A model generated the notes under the pieces. The model had not been told where the DNA came from, made no database searches, and was given only the letters and a program-made list of their open reading frames with translations. Positions 35,191 through 44,886 of a stretch of 64,000 nucleotides of DNA are shown here, piece by piece. How positions within the stretch are numbered: position 1 is the first letter of the stretch; every line of letters begins with the position of its first letter. This stretch comes from Streptomyces subrutilus (GTDB lineage Bacteria > Actinomycetota > Actinomycetes > Streptomycetales > Streptomycetaceae), in the NCBI RefSeq assembly GCF_008704535.1, contig NZ_CP023701.1:558001-622000 (forward strand), written 5' to 3'. The position numbers were made by a program, and so were the translations under genes.

Positions 35191-35997
35191 TCAGCGGCCG
35201 AAGGTGTCGATCCCCTCCACCAGCCAGCGTCCGTCCTGCTCCACGAGGTCGAGGGCGAACATCGCACCCGCGTAGACGCCCTGGTCCTTGGGGTCCTGCT
35301 TCTCGGCACCCGCCGTGCCGACGCTGCTCTGGTCGGCGAAGATCAGGACGCGCGCCCGGTCGCCGTCGATCCGCTCGACCGCGCTGTCCGTGACCGTGGT
35401 GGTGATCACCGTCCTCTGCTTCTGGGCCTGGGCGAGGACGTCCTTGAAGAGCGTCCCGTGCTGGGTGACGGCCTTGCCCGTCAGCAGGGTCTTCGACGCG
35501 CTGTCGAAGGCGGCGGGCTGCGCGTGGTCGTAGGAGAAGAGGGCGGCGACGGCCTTGGCGGCCTGGCCCTTGATCTCGCTGGTGCGGGCGAGGTCGGTGA
35601 GTGCGGTGTTGGCGCGCACGGGGTCGTCCCGCAGTGCCCCGGCCCGGCTCGCGGCGAATCCGGCGAAGGCGCCGAGCAGGAGGGTGAGGACGCAGAGGAC
35701 CAGGAGGGGGGCGAGGTGCCCGCGTGCGTTGCCGTCCGTGCCCGCCGTTGCGGGCGCTGCGCCCCGCTCCGGCGGCTCCTGCCGCTTCGCGCCGGCGGTC
35801 CGCCGCGTGCCCGCCGCCTTCCCGGTCGGTGTCCGGGCCGGCTCGGGGGCGGGCAGCAGGCCCACGGGGGCACCGGACGCGGTGGCGGGGGCCCGCTGCG
35901 GGCCGGAGTCGTCGGCCGCGGGCGCTGCGGGGACCGTCTGGTTGCCCACGGCCTGACGGCGGCGCTGGCGGTTGATGAGGTGGCGGGTCGTCGACAT
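35191..35997 (-). CDS. Mce-associated membrane protein (last gene of mce operon)
   Basis: 268 residues. A Pro/Ala-rich cytoplasmic N-terminus of about 95 residues, one membrane helix ([22 protein letters not shown]) and an extracytoplasmic domain with [45 protein letters not shown] and a C-terminal [18 protein letters not shown]. This layout (TM, helical stem, NTF2-like cap) is that of Mce-associated proteins, which stabilise or assist MCE complexes. It is separated by 69 bp from the gene upstream and is the distal end of the operon. Confidence 0.8.
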   Translation of the reverse strand: MSTTRHLINRQRRRQAVGNQTVPAAPAADDSGPQRAPATASGAPVGLLPAPEPARTPTGKAAGTRRTAGAKRQEPPERGAAPATAGTDGNARGHLAPLLVLCVLTLLLGAFAGFAASRAGALRDDPVRANTALTDLARTSEIKGQAAKAVAALFSYDHAQPAAFDSASKTLLTGKAVTQHGTLFKDVLAQAQKQRTVITTTVTDSAVERIDGDRARVLIFADQSSVGTAGAEKQDPKDQGVYAGAMFALDLVEQDGRWLVEGIDTFGR

Positions 35998-36066
35998 CGT
36001 GCCTGTCCTTCTCGGGTACGTGCGGCTCTCGGGTGCGGGCGGCTCGCGCGGTACGGCGCGGGCCGG

Positions 36067-36633
36067 TCAGCCGGACGCCGTGCCTCCCACCGGGGCCTGG
36101 CCCAGCGCGCTGAGCTTCCACTGGCCGCCGGAGCGGGTCAGTTCACCGAGCATGCGGCTGTCCTTGTCGCTGCTCTTGTCGTCGGCCGCCTTCACCGTGA
36201 TCCGCAGGGCGACCAGTACCCTGGCCCGCCCCGCGCGGTCGTCCAGCTCGGTGACGGCGCCGGACAGCACCCGGGCCGTCGTCACGGTCTTCGCCGTCTT
36301 GACCTGCTTGGCGAACTCCGTTCTTCCCTGCACGAGTTGGTCGTGCAGATCGCCGGTCGTGGACGACTCCCAGAGGTCGAGGCCCTGGTCCACCTTCGCG
36401 TGGTCGAGGGTGTTGAGGTTCTGCACGGCCTGCTCCGCCGCTGCGAGGGCCCGGTCGCGCTGGACGGCGTACGCGGCGGACTCGTCGTGGCTCGCCCCGT
36501 ACCAGTCCTGGGCCGCCCAGGCGGCGAAGCCGCCCGCGACCAGGGTGAGCGCGAGGGCGGCGGCCAGGACCGGCCGGGTGCCCCTGAGGGCGCGGACCGC
36601 GCGTGTCATGGAGTGCTCTTCTCTCCCGCTCAT
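36067..36633 (-). CDS. Mce-associated membrane protein
   Basis: About 188 residues. One membrane helix near the N-terminus ([25 protein letters not shown]) and an extracytoplasmic domain with [42 protein letters not shown] and a C-terminal [15 protein letters not shown]. It is the same type as the other three small proteins at the end of this operon. An alternative ATG lies 24 bp inside ([10 protein letters not shown]) with its own purine-rich leader. It follows the previous gene by 3 bp. Confidence 0.8.
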   Translation of the reverse strand: MSGREEHSMTRAVRALRGTRPVLAAALALTLVAGGFAAWAAQDWYGASHDESAAYAVQRDRALAAAEQAVQNLNTLDHAKVDQGLDLWESSTTGDLHDQLVQGRTEFAKQVKTAKTVTTARVLSGAVTELDDRAGRARVLVALRITVKAADDKSSDKDSRMLGELTRSGGQWKLSALGQAPVGGTASG

Positions 36634-36636
36634 CTC

Positions 36637-37440
36637 TCAGCGGGCCTTGATGTCGACGATCTGCCACCGGTTGTCGTGGAAGCGTGCGGTGACGGTCAGT
36701 TGGGCCGAGGCCGAGGTGGTGGAGCCCTCGTCCCGCCGCGAGGTCTGGTCGAGGAGCACCAGCAGCCGTGCGGTGTCCCCGTCCAGTTCGATCACCCCGG
36801 TGCGGACGGCCTGCGTGTTCAGGGTGATCTTCTGTTTCTCCAGGTTCGCGCGGAGCTGGGCGAACAGGTCGGCGTACTGCCGGGCGGCCCGGCCCCCGAG
36901 CACCGTCCGGGCCGACCGCTCGGTGGCGTCGGCGCCGGTCGGGGTGTACGAGAAGATCCTGGCCAGGCCGTCGCCGACCTCGCCGCTCACCCGGTCGGTG
37001 GCCGCGGTGTCGGTGAGGGCGCGGTTCTGGGCGGACGGGGTGGAGCGCAGCTGGTGCGCACCGAAGAAGAGCGCGCTCCCGGCCAGGAGCAGCACGGCGA
37101 CGGCCGCCGCGAAGGCCGCCGTGCGCCACCGGCCGCCGGAGCGGGGACCGGAGCCGGAGGCCCGGACGTCCGGGTCGGCCCGCTCGTCTCCGTCACCCCC
37201 GTCCTCGCCGTCGGCGCCGTCGGCGTCCGCCGCCCGCGCGGTGACGGAGGCCGCGTCGGGGGACGCGTCGGGGGCCGCGGCCGCTCCGGCCCCGGTGTCG
37301 GGCACCCCCGAGGTGCCGGGGTCGGTCGTGTCCCTACCGACGGGGCCCTCCGCCGTGTCCGGCGCGAGCGCCTCCTGCGCCGGCTCCGGCGCACCGGCCC
37401 GCGTCCGTCCGTCCGTCGTCTTCCGCAGCAGCCCCGTCAC
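36637..37440 (-). CDS. Mce-associated membrane protein with long acidic N-terminus
   Basis: About 267 residues. An acidic, low-complexity cytoplasmic region (about 1-105, many Asp/Ala/Gly) precedes a membrane helix (TAAFAAAVAVLLLAGSALFFGA). The extracytoplasmic domain has NRALTDTAATDRVSGEVGDGLARIFSYTPTGADATERSARTVLGGRAARQYADLF and ends RFHDNRWQIVDIKAR. I use GTG at VTGLLRKTTDG because it overlaps the upstream stop as GTGA, like its neighbours; the frame is open far upstream but only as antisense shadow. Confidence 0.8.
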   Translation of the reverse strand: MTGLLRKTTDGRTRAGAPEPAQEALAPDTAEGPVGRDTTDPGTSGVPDTGAGAAAAPDASPDAASVTARAADADGADGEDGGDGDERADPDVRASGSGPRSGGRWRTAAFAAAVAVLLLAGSALFFGAHQLRSTPSAQNRALTDTAATDRVSGEVGDGLARIFSYTPTGADATERSARTVLGGRAARQYADLFAQLRANLEKQKITLNTQAVRTGVIELDGDTARLLVLLDQTSRRDEGSTTSASAQLTVTARFHDNRWQIVDIKAR

Positions 37441-37985
37441 CTGGACCCGCTCCCCCCGCTGGCGGTGGCGGAACCGGCGGCGCTCGGGCTCGCCCCCGCC
37501 ACCGGAACGGCGCTCAGCGCCTTGACCTTCCAGGTGTTCCCGCCCGTGCGCTCCAGGACGGCTTCGAGCCGCTTGCGGTCGCTCGTCGGCTTCGCGGCCC
37601 CCTGGGGCGTGACGTCGACGCGCACGGTCGCGATGAGCTTCGCCGTACCCGCCCGGGCGTCCAGCGCGGTGACGGCCGCCTCGGTGACGGTGGCACGGGC
37701 CGAGGCGCCCACGGCCGGCCGGGTGGCGCCCAGTTCGGTGTGCAGCGGGCCGGTGGAGGCGTCGCGCCACGCCTGGATGCCGGCCTGCGCGTGCTCGCGC
37801 GTGGAGGCGTCCAGGGTGGTGAGCACCGCCACGTGGTCGCGGCCCTGGGCGAGGACGGTGTCGCGCTCCCGGCCGAAGGCGAGACCGTCGTCGGTGCGGG
37901 CCTGTGCGTACGTCCAGGCGCCCGTCCCGCAGAAGGCGAGCGCCACGGCCAGTCCCGCGCCCGCCAGGACGCGTGCCCGCCTCAT
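37437..37985 (-). CDS. Mce-associated membrane protein
   Basis: 182 residues. An N-terminal helix (RRARVLAGAGLAVALAFCGTGAWTYA) is followed by a stem RERDTVLAQGRDHVAVLTTLDASTREHAQAGIQAWRDASTGPLHTEL and a beta-rich end with VLERTGGNTWKVKALSAVPV. It resembles the 36.1-36.6 kb protein; long-N-terminus and short forms alternate in these four genes. The ATG overlaps the stop of the last MCE gene. Confidence 0.8.
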   Translation of the reverse strand: MRRARVLAGAGLAVALAFCGTGAWTYAQARTDDGLAFGRERDTVLAQGRDHVAVLTTLDASTREHAQAGIQAWRDASTGPLHTELGATRPAVGASARATVTEAAVTALDARAGTAKLIATVRVDVTPQGAAKPTSDRKRLEAVLERTGGNTWKVKALSAVPVAGASPSAAGSATASGGSGSR

Positions 37986-39259
37986 CGGGCGCTCCCGGCG
38001 CCGAGGCCGAGCAGCCCGGCCAGGTCGGTGGGCCCGTCGCCCTGGCCGGGCAGGGCGAGTGCGCCGGGCAGGGCGGGCGCGGCCGGCCCGGTGGCGGAGC
38101 GGGCGCCGCCCGCGGGCAGCGAACCGGGTCGGGCCGGGGTGGGTACGGGGCCGCCCTTGGGGGCGTTGGCGGAGCCGCGCACGTTGGTCCCGGACGAGGC
38201 CGGACTGGTGCAGGAGGCTCCGGTGTTGAGGGCGGGTGCGGTGCCGAGGTCGAGGCCGTTGCGGTAGCGCGTACCGCCGTAGCCGGTGGTGCAGGGCAGC
38301 GGTTTGAAGAAGGTGACGGCCATGCCGAGGTTCATCCGTCCTCCGTCGACGGTGGTGGCGCCCGCGGAGACGGCGGCGGGGAACTTCACGAGGAGCTCCT
38401 CCATGCCGCGCTGCCGGGTGACGGCGATCTCCGAGGTGGTGAGCAGGTTGGCGAGGACCACGCCGAGGCTGGGGTCGAGGTCGCGCAGGAGGCCGCTGAC
38501 CTGGGTGGCCGCGTCCGGGGTCACGGCGAGCAGGCGGCGCACGTCGGCGTCGGAGCCCTTGAGGGTGACGGCGAGCTCGCGTGCGCCGGTGGCGAAGTCG
38601 CGGATGGCCCGGCCCTCCTCGGCCTGGGTGCGCAGGACGACCTCGCCGTCGTTGATGAGGCGGGTGGTCTCGGGCAGGGAGCGGTCGGCGGCCTGCACGA
38701 ACGCGCTGCCGCTGTCGATCAGGGCCTGGAGGTCGTCGCCGTGGCCCTCGAACGCCTTGCCCAGTTCGTCGACGACGGTGCGCAACGATTCGAGCGGTAC
38801 GGACCGGGTGAGGTCGTTCATGCTGACCAGGAGGTCGGTGACGGGTGCGGGGACCTGGGTGTCGGCCTGGTCGATGCGGGAGCCCTCCGCGAGGTAGGGG
38901 CCCCGGTCGCTGTCGGGCCGCAGGTCGATGTACTGCTCGCCGACGGCGGAGAGCCCGGCGACGACGGCCTTGGCGTCGGCGGGGACGCGGGCGGCCGACT
39001 TCTTGATGCGCAGCCGGGCCACGACCCCCTCGGCGGTGAGGTCGATGGCGCCGACGCGGCCCACGGAGACGCCCCGGTAGGTGACGTCGGAGTGGGGGAA
39101 CAGGCCGCCGGTGCGGGCGAGGTGGACGTCGACGGTGTAGTAGTCGGCGGCGCCGACGTAGCGGCCGAGGTCGGCGTAGCGGATGCCGAGGAAGCCGAGG
39201 ACGAGGACGGCGATGACGAGGAACGCGAGGTTCTTCAGCCGTACGGCGAGGGTGATCAC
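37982..39259 (-). CDS. MCE family protein, sixth (F-position)
   Basis: 425 residues. An N-terminal membrane helix (LAVRLKNLAFLVIAVLVLGFLGI) precedes the MCE/MlaD beta domain (YYTVDVHLARTGGLFPHSDVTYRGVSVGRVGAIDLTAEGVVARLRI), a long helical region (about 125-310) and a Pro/Gly/Ala-rich C-terminus. MCE proteins form a hexameric tube carrying lipids or sterols to the YrbE permeases. GTG start overlapping the upstream stop (GTGA). Confidence 0.9.
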   Translation of the reverse strand: MITLAVRLKNLAFLVIAVLVLGFLGIRYADLGRYVGAADYYTVDVHLARTGGLFPHSDVTYRGVSVGRVGAIDLTAEGVVARLRIKKSAARVPADAKAVVAGLSAVGEQYIDLRPDSDRGPYLAEGSRIDQADTQVPAPVTDLLVSMNDLTRSVPLESLRTVVDELGKAFEGHGDDLQALIDSGSAFVQAADRSLPETTRLINDGEVVLRTQAEEGRAIRDFATGARELAVTLKGSDADVRRLLAVTPDAATQVSGLLRDLDPSLGVVLANLLTTSEIAVTRQRGMEELLVKFPAAVSAGATTVDGGRMNLGMAVTFFKPLPCTTGYGGTRYRNGLDLGTAPALNTGASCTSPASSGTNVRGSANAPKGGPVPTPARPGSLPAGGARSATGPAAPALPGALALPGQGDGPTDLAGLLGLGAGSAR

Positions 39260-40515
39260 CGGGTCTTGCCTCCGTCCTGCGCTCCGGTGGCGGTGCCCGG
39301 CGCGCCCGGGGTGGCGCTCCGGACGGGCGGCAGTGGCAGCGGGGACGCCGGCTTCGTGGCGCTGCCGCCGGGCCGGTTCTCGCGGGCGGTGGTGCCCGGA
39401 TCGGCCGGCGGGTCGCCCGGGTCGGCCGGCGGGGTGGGGGTGGGGCTGGGCGTGGCCTGCGGGACGAGCGGCGGGATGATCCGGGTGCCGGGCTCCGCGG
39501 CGATGTACAGGTAGGTGTTGAGGTAGTCGCCCTTGACGCCCCGCATCACCTCGTCGGTGAAGGGGTACGTCAGCAGCGCCTGGAGCGAGTCGGGCAGGTC
39601 GGCGCCGGCGTCGGCGAGCGCCTTCAGGGTCGGCGCGAGGGCCTTGAGGTCGGCGACCATGTCGTCCTTGCCGGCGTTGATGGTGGAGACGGCGACACCC
39701 GACAGGGTGTCGAGGGCGCGCAGCATGGTCAGGAGCGAGCCCCGTTGCTCCTCCAGGGTCTTGAGGCCCGGCGAGAGGCCGGTGAGGACCGTTCCCACGT
39801 CCTCCTTGCGCTCGGCCAGGGTGGCGGATAGCCGGTTGACGCCGTCGAGCGCCTGCGTGATGTCGCCCCGGTGCGCGTCGAGGTCGGTCACGAGGGTGTT
39901 GACCCGCTCCAGCATGGAGCGGACCTCGGGCTCGCGTCCGCCGAGCGCGGCGTTGAGCTCCTTGGTGATGGTCTTCAGCTGGTTGACCCCGCCGCCGTTG
40001 AGCAGCAGGGACAGGGCGCCGAAGACCTCCTCGACCTCGGTGTTGCGGCTGGTGCGGGCGAGGGGGATGGTGCTGCCGTCGGCGAGGCGCGCCCCGCCGG
40101 TGTCCTTGGCGGGGGCGGTGAGCTCGATGAACTTCTCGCCGAGGAGGCTGGACTGCTGCAGGCGGGCGCCCGCGTCGGCGGGCAGGCGGATGTCACCGTT
40201 GATCTTCATGGTGACGCGCGCCGTCCACTCGCCGGTCCCGAGGCGGATCTCGGTGACGCGGCCGACGGCGACGTCGTTGACCTTGACCGCGGACTGCGGG
40301 ACGAGGCTGAGGACGTCGGCGAGTTCGGCGGTGACGGTGTACGGGTGGGAGCCGAGGTCGGCGCCGCCGGGCAGCGGCAGGTCCTCGATGCCGTCGAAGC
40401 GGGGCAGGTCGGCGGGGAGCAGGGTCGCGGTGAGGACCACGACCGCGCCCAGGGCGACGATCCCGCCGATCCGGGTCCCGGCGGCCCTGCCGGTGAAGGG
40501 GGTGCGGCGCTTCAC
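39256..40515 (-). CDS. MCE family protein, fifth (E-position)
   Basis: 419 residues. Membrane anchor (GTRIGGIVALGAVVVLTATLLPA), MCE domain (HPYTVTAELADVLSLVPQSAVKVNDVAVGRVTEIRL), long coiled helical region with VNQLKTITKELNAALGGREPEVRSMLERVNTLVTDLDAHRGDI, then a Pro/Thr-rich tail from about residue 345. In mycobacteria the E-position protein is usually a lipoprotein; here no Cys lipobox is present at the N-terminus. GTG start overlapping the upstream stop. Confidence 0.9.
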   Translation of the reverse strand: MKRRTPFTGRAAGTRIGGIVALGAVVVLTATLLPADLPRFDGIEDLPLPGGADLGSHPYTVTAELADVLSLVPQSAVKVNDVAVGRVTEIRLGTGEWTARVTMKINGDIRLPADAGARLQQSSLLGEKFIELTAPAKDTGGARLADGSTIPLARTSRNTEVEEVFGALSLLLNGGGVNQLKTITKELNAALGGREPEVRSMLERVNTLVTDLDAHRGDITQALDGVNRLSATLAERKEDVGTVLTGLSPGLKTLEEQRGSLLTMLRALDTLSGVAVSTINAGKDDMVADLKALAPTLKALADAGADLPDSLQALLTYPFTDEVMRGVKGDYLNTYLYIAAEPGTRIIPPLVPQATPSPTPTPPADPGDPPADPGTTARENRPGGSATKPASPLPLPPVRSATPGAPGTATGAQDGGKTR

Positions 40516-41540
40516 CGGTCCCCCTTCCCGCCCGCGGCCGAGGAGCCGCCGGCCACGGGCAGCGGGAGCAGCGGTCCGCCCATGCTGATCTCGTTGAGGT
40601 TGGCCCGGCCGTCGAGGGTGCGGGTGTCCTCGTTGTACGCGCCCACCACGTTGGCCGCCGCGAGCGGGGCCGTGTCGAGGGCTTCGGCGAGGGAGGCCCG
40701 CTGATCGACAAGGGCCTGGGTGAGGGGGACGAGCCGGTCGACGTTCTGCTTCAGCTCGTCCCGGTTGTCCTGGATGAAGGTCTTCACCTGGGCGAGGGCC
40801 TTGCCGAGCTCGGCGAGGGCGCCCGCGAGGTCGTCCTTGTTGTCGGCGAAGAAGCTCACCACGTCGTCGAGGCGCTCCTGGGCGGTGCGGACGTCGCCGT
40901 CCTTGTCCTTGAGCATCGTGGTGAACGTCTGGAGCTGGCCGAGGGTGGCGAACAGGTCGTCGCTGCTGCCGTCGAGGGTCTTGGCCGCCTTGCCGAACTC
41001 CTGGATGGACGTGCCGATCGCGTCGCCGTTGTCCTTGAGGTTCGCCGCGCCGGTGTCGAGCAGGCCGGACAGGGCGCCGGTCGCGTTGGCGCCGTCGGGG
41101 CCGAGGGCCTTGCCGAGGTCGGTGATCGAGGCGTACAGCTGGTCGATCTCGACGGGGGTGCGGTTGCGGGACGCGGCGAGCCGGGCGCCGTCGGCGAGGG
41201 CGGGGCCGGAGCTGTAGGCCGGGGTGAGCTGGACGTACCGGTCCGCGACGATGCTCGGGGCGACGATGACGGCCCGCGCGTCGGCCGCGACGCGCACGCC
41301 GTCGTCGACGTGGAGGCGGACGCGGACGCGGGTGCCCTCGGGCTCCACGGACTCGACCTCGCCCACGCGCACGCCGAGGATCCTCAGGTCGGATCCGGCG
41401 TAGACGCCGACGGCGCGGTCGAAGTAGGCGGTGACACGGGTGCCGTCGGAGCCGAGGACGCGTACGGCGACGAGTCCCACGGCGGCGAGCACCACGACGG
41501 CGAGCCCGAAGACGAGGGGTTTTCCGGGTCTGGTCATCAT
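40512..41540 (-). CDS. MCE family protein, fourth (D-position)
   Basis: 342 residues. N-terminal helix (KPLVFGLAVVVLAAVGLVAVRVL), MCE domain (TRVTAYFDRAVGVYAGSDLRILGVRVGEVESVEPEGTRVRVRL) and a helical stalk with heptad-like repeats up to about residue 300 (DDLAGALAELGKALAQVKTFIQDNRDELKQNVDRL). ATG overlapping the upstream stop; its stop overlaps the next start. Confidence 0.9.
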   Translation of the reverse strand: MMTRPGKPLVFGLAVVVLAAVGLVAVRVLGSDGTRVTAYFDRAVGVYAGSDLRILGVRVGEVESVEPEGTRVRVRLHVDDGVRVAADARAVIVAPSIVADRYVQLTPAYSSGPALADGARLAASRNRTPVEIDQLYASITDLGKALGPDGANATGALSGLLDTGAANLKDNGDAIGTSIQEFGKAAKTLDGSSDDLFATLGQLQTFTTMLKDKDGDVRTAQERLDDVVSFFADNKDDLAGALAELGKALAQVKTFIQDNRDELKQNVDRLVPLTQALVDQRASLAEALDTAPLAAANVVGAYNEDTRTLDGRANLNEISMGGPLLPLPVAGGSSAAGGKGDR

Positions 41541-42583
41541 TCACCGCTCCCCTTGGCCGCCGCGGCCTGCTGCGGCGGCTGGCATCCGGTCTTGGGCTGG
41601 GACGCCTCGGGCAGGTAGTTCCGCGGCACGACTCCGCACAGGTAGCTGTCGAACCAGTGACCGCTGCCGAGGGTGTTGCCGACGAGCCGGTAGTACGGGC
41701 CGACGAGGGCGAGGGTCTTGTCGAGCTGGCTGCTGTTCTTCTCCAGCACCTCGGTGACGCGGCCGAGGGCCTTGAGGGTGGGGCCGAGCTGGCGGTCGTT
41801 GTCGTCGACGATGCCGCTGAGCTGCGTGCCCAGGTCCCGGCTGCCCTTGAGGAGGGCGCGGATGGCGTCGCGCCGGTCCTTCAGCTCGCCGAGCAGCGAA
41901 CCGCCGTCCTCCAGCAGGGTCTCGAAGCTGGACTTCTTGCCCTCCAGGGTCTTGGTGAAGGTCCGGCTCCCCTGGAGCAGCTGGACCAGCTGGGCGTCGC
42001 GGCTGGAGACGGACTTGGACAGCTCGGACAGGCCGGTGGCGGCGCTGCGCACGTTCGGCGGCGAGTTCTTGAAGGTGTCGGAGATCGTCGCGAAGCTCTC
42101 GGCGAGCTTCTTGGTGTCGATGGCGTCGACGGTGCCGCTGAGGTCCTGGAAGGCCTGGGTCACGTCGTACGGGGACGTGGTGCGGGACAGCGGGATGCGG
42201 CTGCCGGGGTCCTGGCGTGCGGAGCCCAGCGGGTCGAGGGCCAGGTACTTGTCGCCGAGCAGGGTCTTGATGGCGATGGCGGCGGTGGAGCGGTCGCCGA
42301 CCCAGGCGTCGCCGACCTCGAAGGTCACCTTCACCTTGGGCCCGTCGAGCGCGACCCCGGTGACCGAACCGACCTTGACCCCGGCGATGCGCACCTCGTC
42401 GCCGTCGCCGAGGCCGGCGGCCTCGGTGAAGTCGGCGCTGTAGGCGGTGCCGCCGCCGACGAACGGGAGGCGGTCGACGTTGTAGGCGAGGGCGGCGAGC
42501 AGGGCGAGGACGACGAGCCCGACGGCGGCCACCGCGACGGGGTTGCGGTCCTTGACGGGGGTGAACCTGGGCGGGCGGCTCAT
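41537..42583 (-). CDS. MCE family protein, third (C-position)
   Basis: 348 residues. N-terminal helix (NPVAVAAVGLVVLALLAALAYNV), MCE domain (TAYSADFTEAAGLGDGDEVRIAGVKVGSVTGVALDGPKVKVTFEV, GDKYLALDPLG) and a long helical stalk; the C-terminus has two Cys (SYLCGVVPRNY, KTGCQPPQQ) that may form a disulfide. The ATG, at MSRPPRFTP, overlaps the upstream stop; the open frame further upstream is not family-like. Confidence 0.9.
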   Translation of the reverse strand: MSRPPRFTPVKDRNPVAVAAVGLVVLALLAALAYNVDRLPFVGGGTAYSADFTEAAGLGDGDEVRIAGVKVGSVTGVALDGPKVKVTFEVGDAWVGDRSTAAIAIKTLLGDKYLALDPLGSARQDPGSRIPLSRTTSPYDVTQAFQDLSGTVDAIDTKKLAESFATISDTFKNSPPNVRSAATGLSELSKSVSSRDAQLVQLLQGSRTFTKTLEGKKSSFETLLEDGGSLLGELKDRRDAIRALLKGSRDLGTQLSGIVDDNDRQLGPTLKALGRVTEVLEKNSSQLDKTLALVGPYYRLVGNTLGSGHWFDSYLCGVVPRNYLPEASQPKTGCQPPQQAAAAKGSGE

Positions 42584-43635
42584 CCTCGGCACCTCGATTC
42601 GGTGACGGTGATGCCGGTCGGCGGCGCGGAGCCGTCGGAGGTGGTCACACCGCTCACGCGGGCCTCGCAGAGGTAGAGGTTGAACCACGACCCGTACGAG
42701 GACAGGCGGGCCAGGGCGGTCATCTTGGCCGGGGTCCTGTCGAGGAAGTCCTCGATCTGCGGCGTGTGGTCGCCGAGGGTGGTCGCGAGGCGGCCCAGTT
42801 CGCCGATGCTCTGCTTCAGGGGGGCGCGCCCGTCCTGGAGGAGTCCCGCGGTCGTGGTGGTGAGGTCGCCCATGGCCAGGACGGCCTCGCCGAGGGGTTT
42901 GCGGTCGTCGTTGAAGCCGGTGACGAGTTTCTGGAGGGTGACGACCAGGTCGTCGAAGGCGGCCTCGCGGGTGTTGAGGGTCTCCAGGACGGTGTTGAGG
43001 TTGGTGACGACCTGGCCGATCACCTTGTCCTTGGCGGCGACGGTCTGCGTGAGCGAACCGACGTGCCGGATCAGGCTGTCGACGGTGCCGCCCTCGCCTT
43101 GGAGGACCTGGACGAGCGAGCCGGCGAGGTCGTTGACGTCGCTGGGCGACAGACCCTCGAAGAGCGGCTTGAACCCGTTGAAGAGCAGCGTCATGTCGAG
43201 CGCGGGCGTCGTGCGCTCCAGGGGGATGGTGGAGCCGGGCGGCAGGTCGCCGCCCACGTCGCCGCTGCCCCGGTCGAGGGCGACGTAGCGCTGTCCGACC
43301 ATGTTGAGGTACTTCACCGCGGCGGTCGCCGAGCCGGGGAGCGTGCGGTCGTCGCGGATGCGGAAGGTGACCTGGGCGGTGCGCCGGTCGACGACCCGGA
43401 CGTCGGTCACCTCCCCGACCTTCACTCCCGAGATCCGCACGCTGTCCCCGTCGATGAGCCCGGTGGCGTCGGTGAACAGCGCCTTGTACGAGCGGGTTCC
43501 GGAGTCCACGCCGGTGTTGGCGATGCTGAGCGCGAGCACGGTCGTGGCGAGGGCGGTGACCAGCACGAAGATCAGGGACTTGACGAGCGGCCCGGTCAGG
43601 GGGCGCCGTCGGGTGTGGGCGAGGTCGTGCGTCAC
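42580..43635 (-). CDS. MCE family protein, second (B-position)
   Basis: 351 residues. N-terminal helix (LVKSLIFVLVTALATTVLALSIA), MCE domain (RSYKALFTDATGLIDGDSVRISGVKVGEVTDVRVVDRRTAQVTFRI, VGQRYVALDRG) and helical stalk; ends NLYLCEARVSG...ESRCRG with two Cys. GTG start overlapping the upstream stop (GTGA). Confidence 0.9.
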   Translation of the reverse strand: MTHDLAHTRRRPLTGPLVKSLIFVLVTALATTVLALSIANTGVDSGTRSYKALFTDATGLIDGDSVRISGVKVGEVTDVRVVDRRTAQVTFRIRDDRTLPGSATAAVKYLNMVGQRYVALDRGSGDVGGDLPPGSTIPLERTTPALDMTLLFNGFKPLFEGLSPSDVNDLAGSLVQVLQGEGGTVDSLIRHVGSLTQTVAAKDKVIGQVVTNLNTVLETLNTREAAFDDLVVTLQKLVTGFNDDRKPLGEAVLAMGDLTTTTAGLLQDGRAPLKQSIGELGRLATTLGDHTPQIEDFLDRTPAKMTALARLSSYGSWFNLYLCEARVSGVTTSDGSAPPTGITVTESRCRG

Positions 43636-44885
43636 TTGAGGACCACCTCCGCGCCGCGGTACGCGGGACCGGCCAGCAGGCTGCTCCAGTCGGGCAGGTC
43701 GCCGGGCTGCTTCTCGGCGGCGGGAGCGAGGAGCTCGTTCAGGAAGTCGTTCTCCTGCGGGGAGTTGGCGGGCCCGAGGTTCTGCTCGGCCGCCGCCGTG
43801 GCCCGGGCGGCGGGCGCCGCCGGGACCCCGAGGTAGGGCACGGGGTAGCAGTGCGGGCCGCCGCCCGAGGTGTACGAGGGGGTGTCGCGGCCGGGTACGT
43901 ACGCGCCCCGCGAGGGCACGGTGACCACGTTGACGTGCAGCCCGGGCTGGTCGGTGCCCTTGCCGAGGGCCTTGTCCATGGCCGGCACGAACTCGGCGAG
44001 GGTGCGCAGGGTGCAGGGGAAGGACGAGGAGTACTCGGCGAGGAGCTCCAGGGTCGGCCTGCCGGTGGCGCTGAGCCGGATGATGTTGTCCTTGTTCTGG
44101 CGCAGGAAGGCGGTGACGTCCTGGGCGGTGCGGGTGGTGGCCCCGAGGGTGCCGGCGAGCTCGCTCTCCTTCTCGGCGAGCGTGCCGCTGGTGGTGGTGA
44201 AGTCGGTGAGCGCGGTGACGATGTCCGGGGCCGCGTCGGCGTACAGGTTGCTGACCTTCACCAGCTCCTGGAGGTCGCGGTTGAGCGCGGGCAGCTCGGG
44301 GTTGAACTCCTTGAGGTGGGCGTCCAGTTGGGCGAGGGTGGTGCCGAGCTTGTCGCCGCGTCCTTCGAGGGCCCGGGAGACGGCGGACAGGGTGGCGGAG
44401 AGCTTCTGCGGCTGGACGGCGGTGAGCATGGGCAGGACGTTGTCCAGGACCTGCTGGAGTTCCACGGCGTTGCTGGAGCGGTCCTCGGGGATGACGGCCC
44501 CGGCGCCGATCGGTTCGGCCGAGGGCGCCGACGGCGGGACGAGCGCCACGAAGCGTTCGCCGAACAGGGTCGTCGGCAGCATCTGGGCGCGCACGTCGGA
44601 GGGGACGTCGCCGAGGGTCGCCGGATCCATCGCGAGGGTGAGCCGGGCGCCCGTGTCGGTGGCGTCGATGGAGCGGACCTCGCCGATGACGACGCCGCGC
44701 AGTTTGACGTCGGCGCCCGGGTGCATCTCGTTGCCGACGCTGCTCGTCTCGACGGTGATCGGGGCGCTGTCGGTGAACTGCTTGTCGTAGACGGCGATCG
44801 CCAGCCAGACGAGGAGGACGGGGACCAGAAGGAAGACGATTCCGGCGAGCCGGCGGCGCAGGGTCTCACCCCGTGGGCTGCTCAT
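43632..44885 (-). CDS. MCE family protein, first (A-position)
   Basis: 417 residues. N-terminal helix (RRRLAGIVFLLVPVLLVWLAIAVY), MCE domain (APITVETSSVGNEMHPGADVKLRGVVIGEVRSIDATDTGARLTLAM, GERFVALVPP) and a helical region to about residue 300, then a segment with SFPCTLRTLAEFVPAMD and HCYPVPYLG, typical of A-position MCE proteins. It begins 1 bp after the yrbE-B gene. Confidence 0.92.
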   Translation of the reverse strand: MSSPRGETLRRRLAGIVFLLVPVLLVWLAIAVYDKQFTDSAPITVETSSVGNEMHPGADVKLRGVVIGEVRSIDATDTGARLTLAMDPATLGDVPSDVRAQMLPTTLFGERFVALVPPSAPSAEPIGAGAVIPEDRSSNAVELQQVLDNVLPMLTAVQPQKLSATLSAVSRALEGRGDKLGTTLAQLDAHLKEFNPELPALNRDLQELVKVSNLYADAAPDIVTALTDFTTTSGTLAEKESELAGTLGATTRTAQDVTAFLRQNKDNIIRLSATGRPTLELLAEYSSSFPCTLRTLAEFVPAMDKALGKGTDQPGLHVNVVTVPSRGAYVPGRDTPSYTSGGGPHCYPVPYLGVPAAPAARATAAAEQNLGPANSPQENDFLNELLAPAAEKQPGDLPDWSSLLAGPAYRGAEVVLK

Positions 44886-44886
44886 C

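Noticed and set aside
35044..38229. A 1061-codon rightward frame over the Mce-associated genes
   Set aside because: The leftward frames have membrane helices, 4-bp overlaps and operon order; the rightward translation is Arg/Gly-rich noise.
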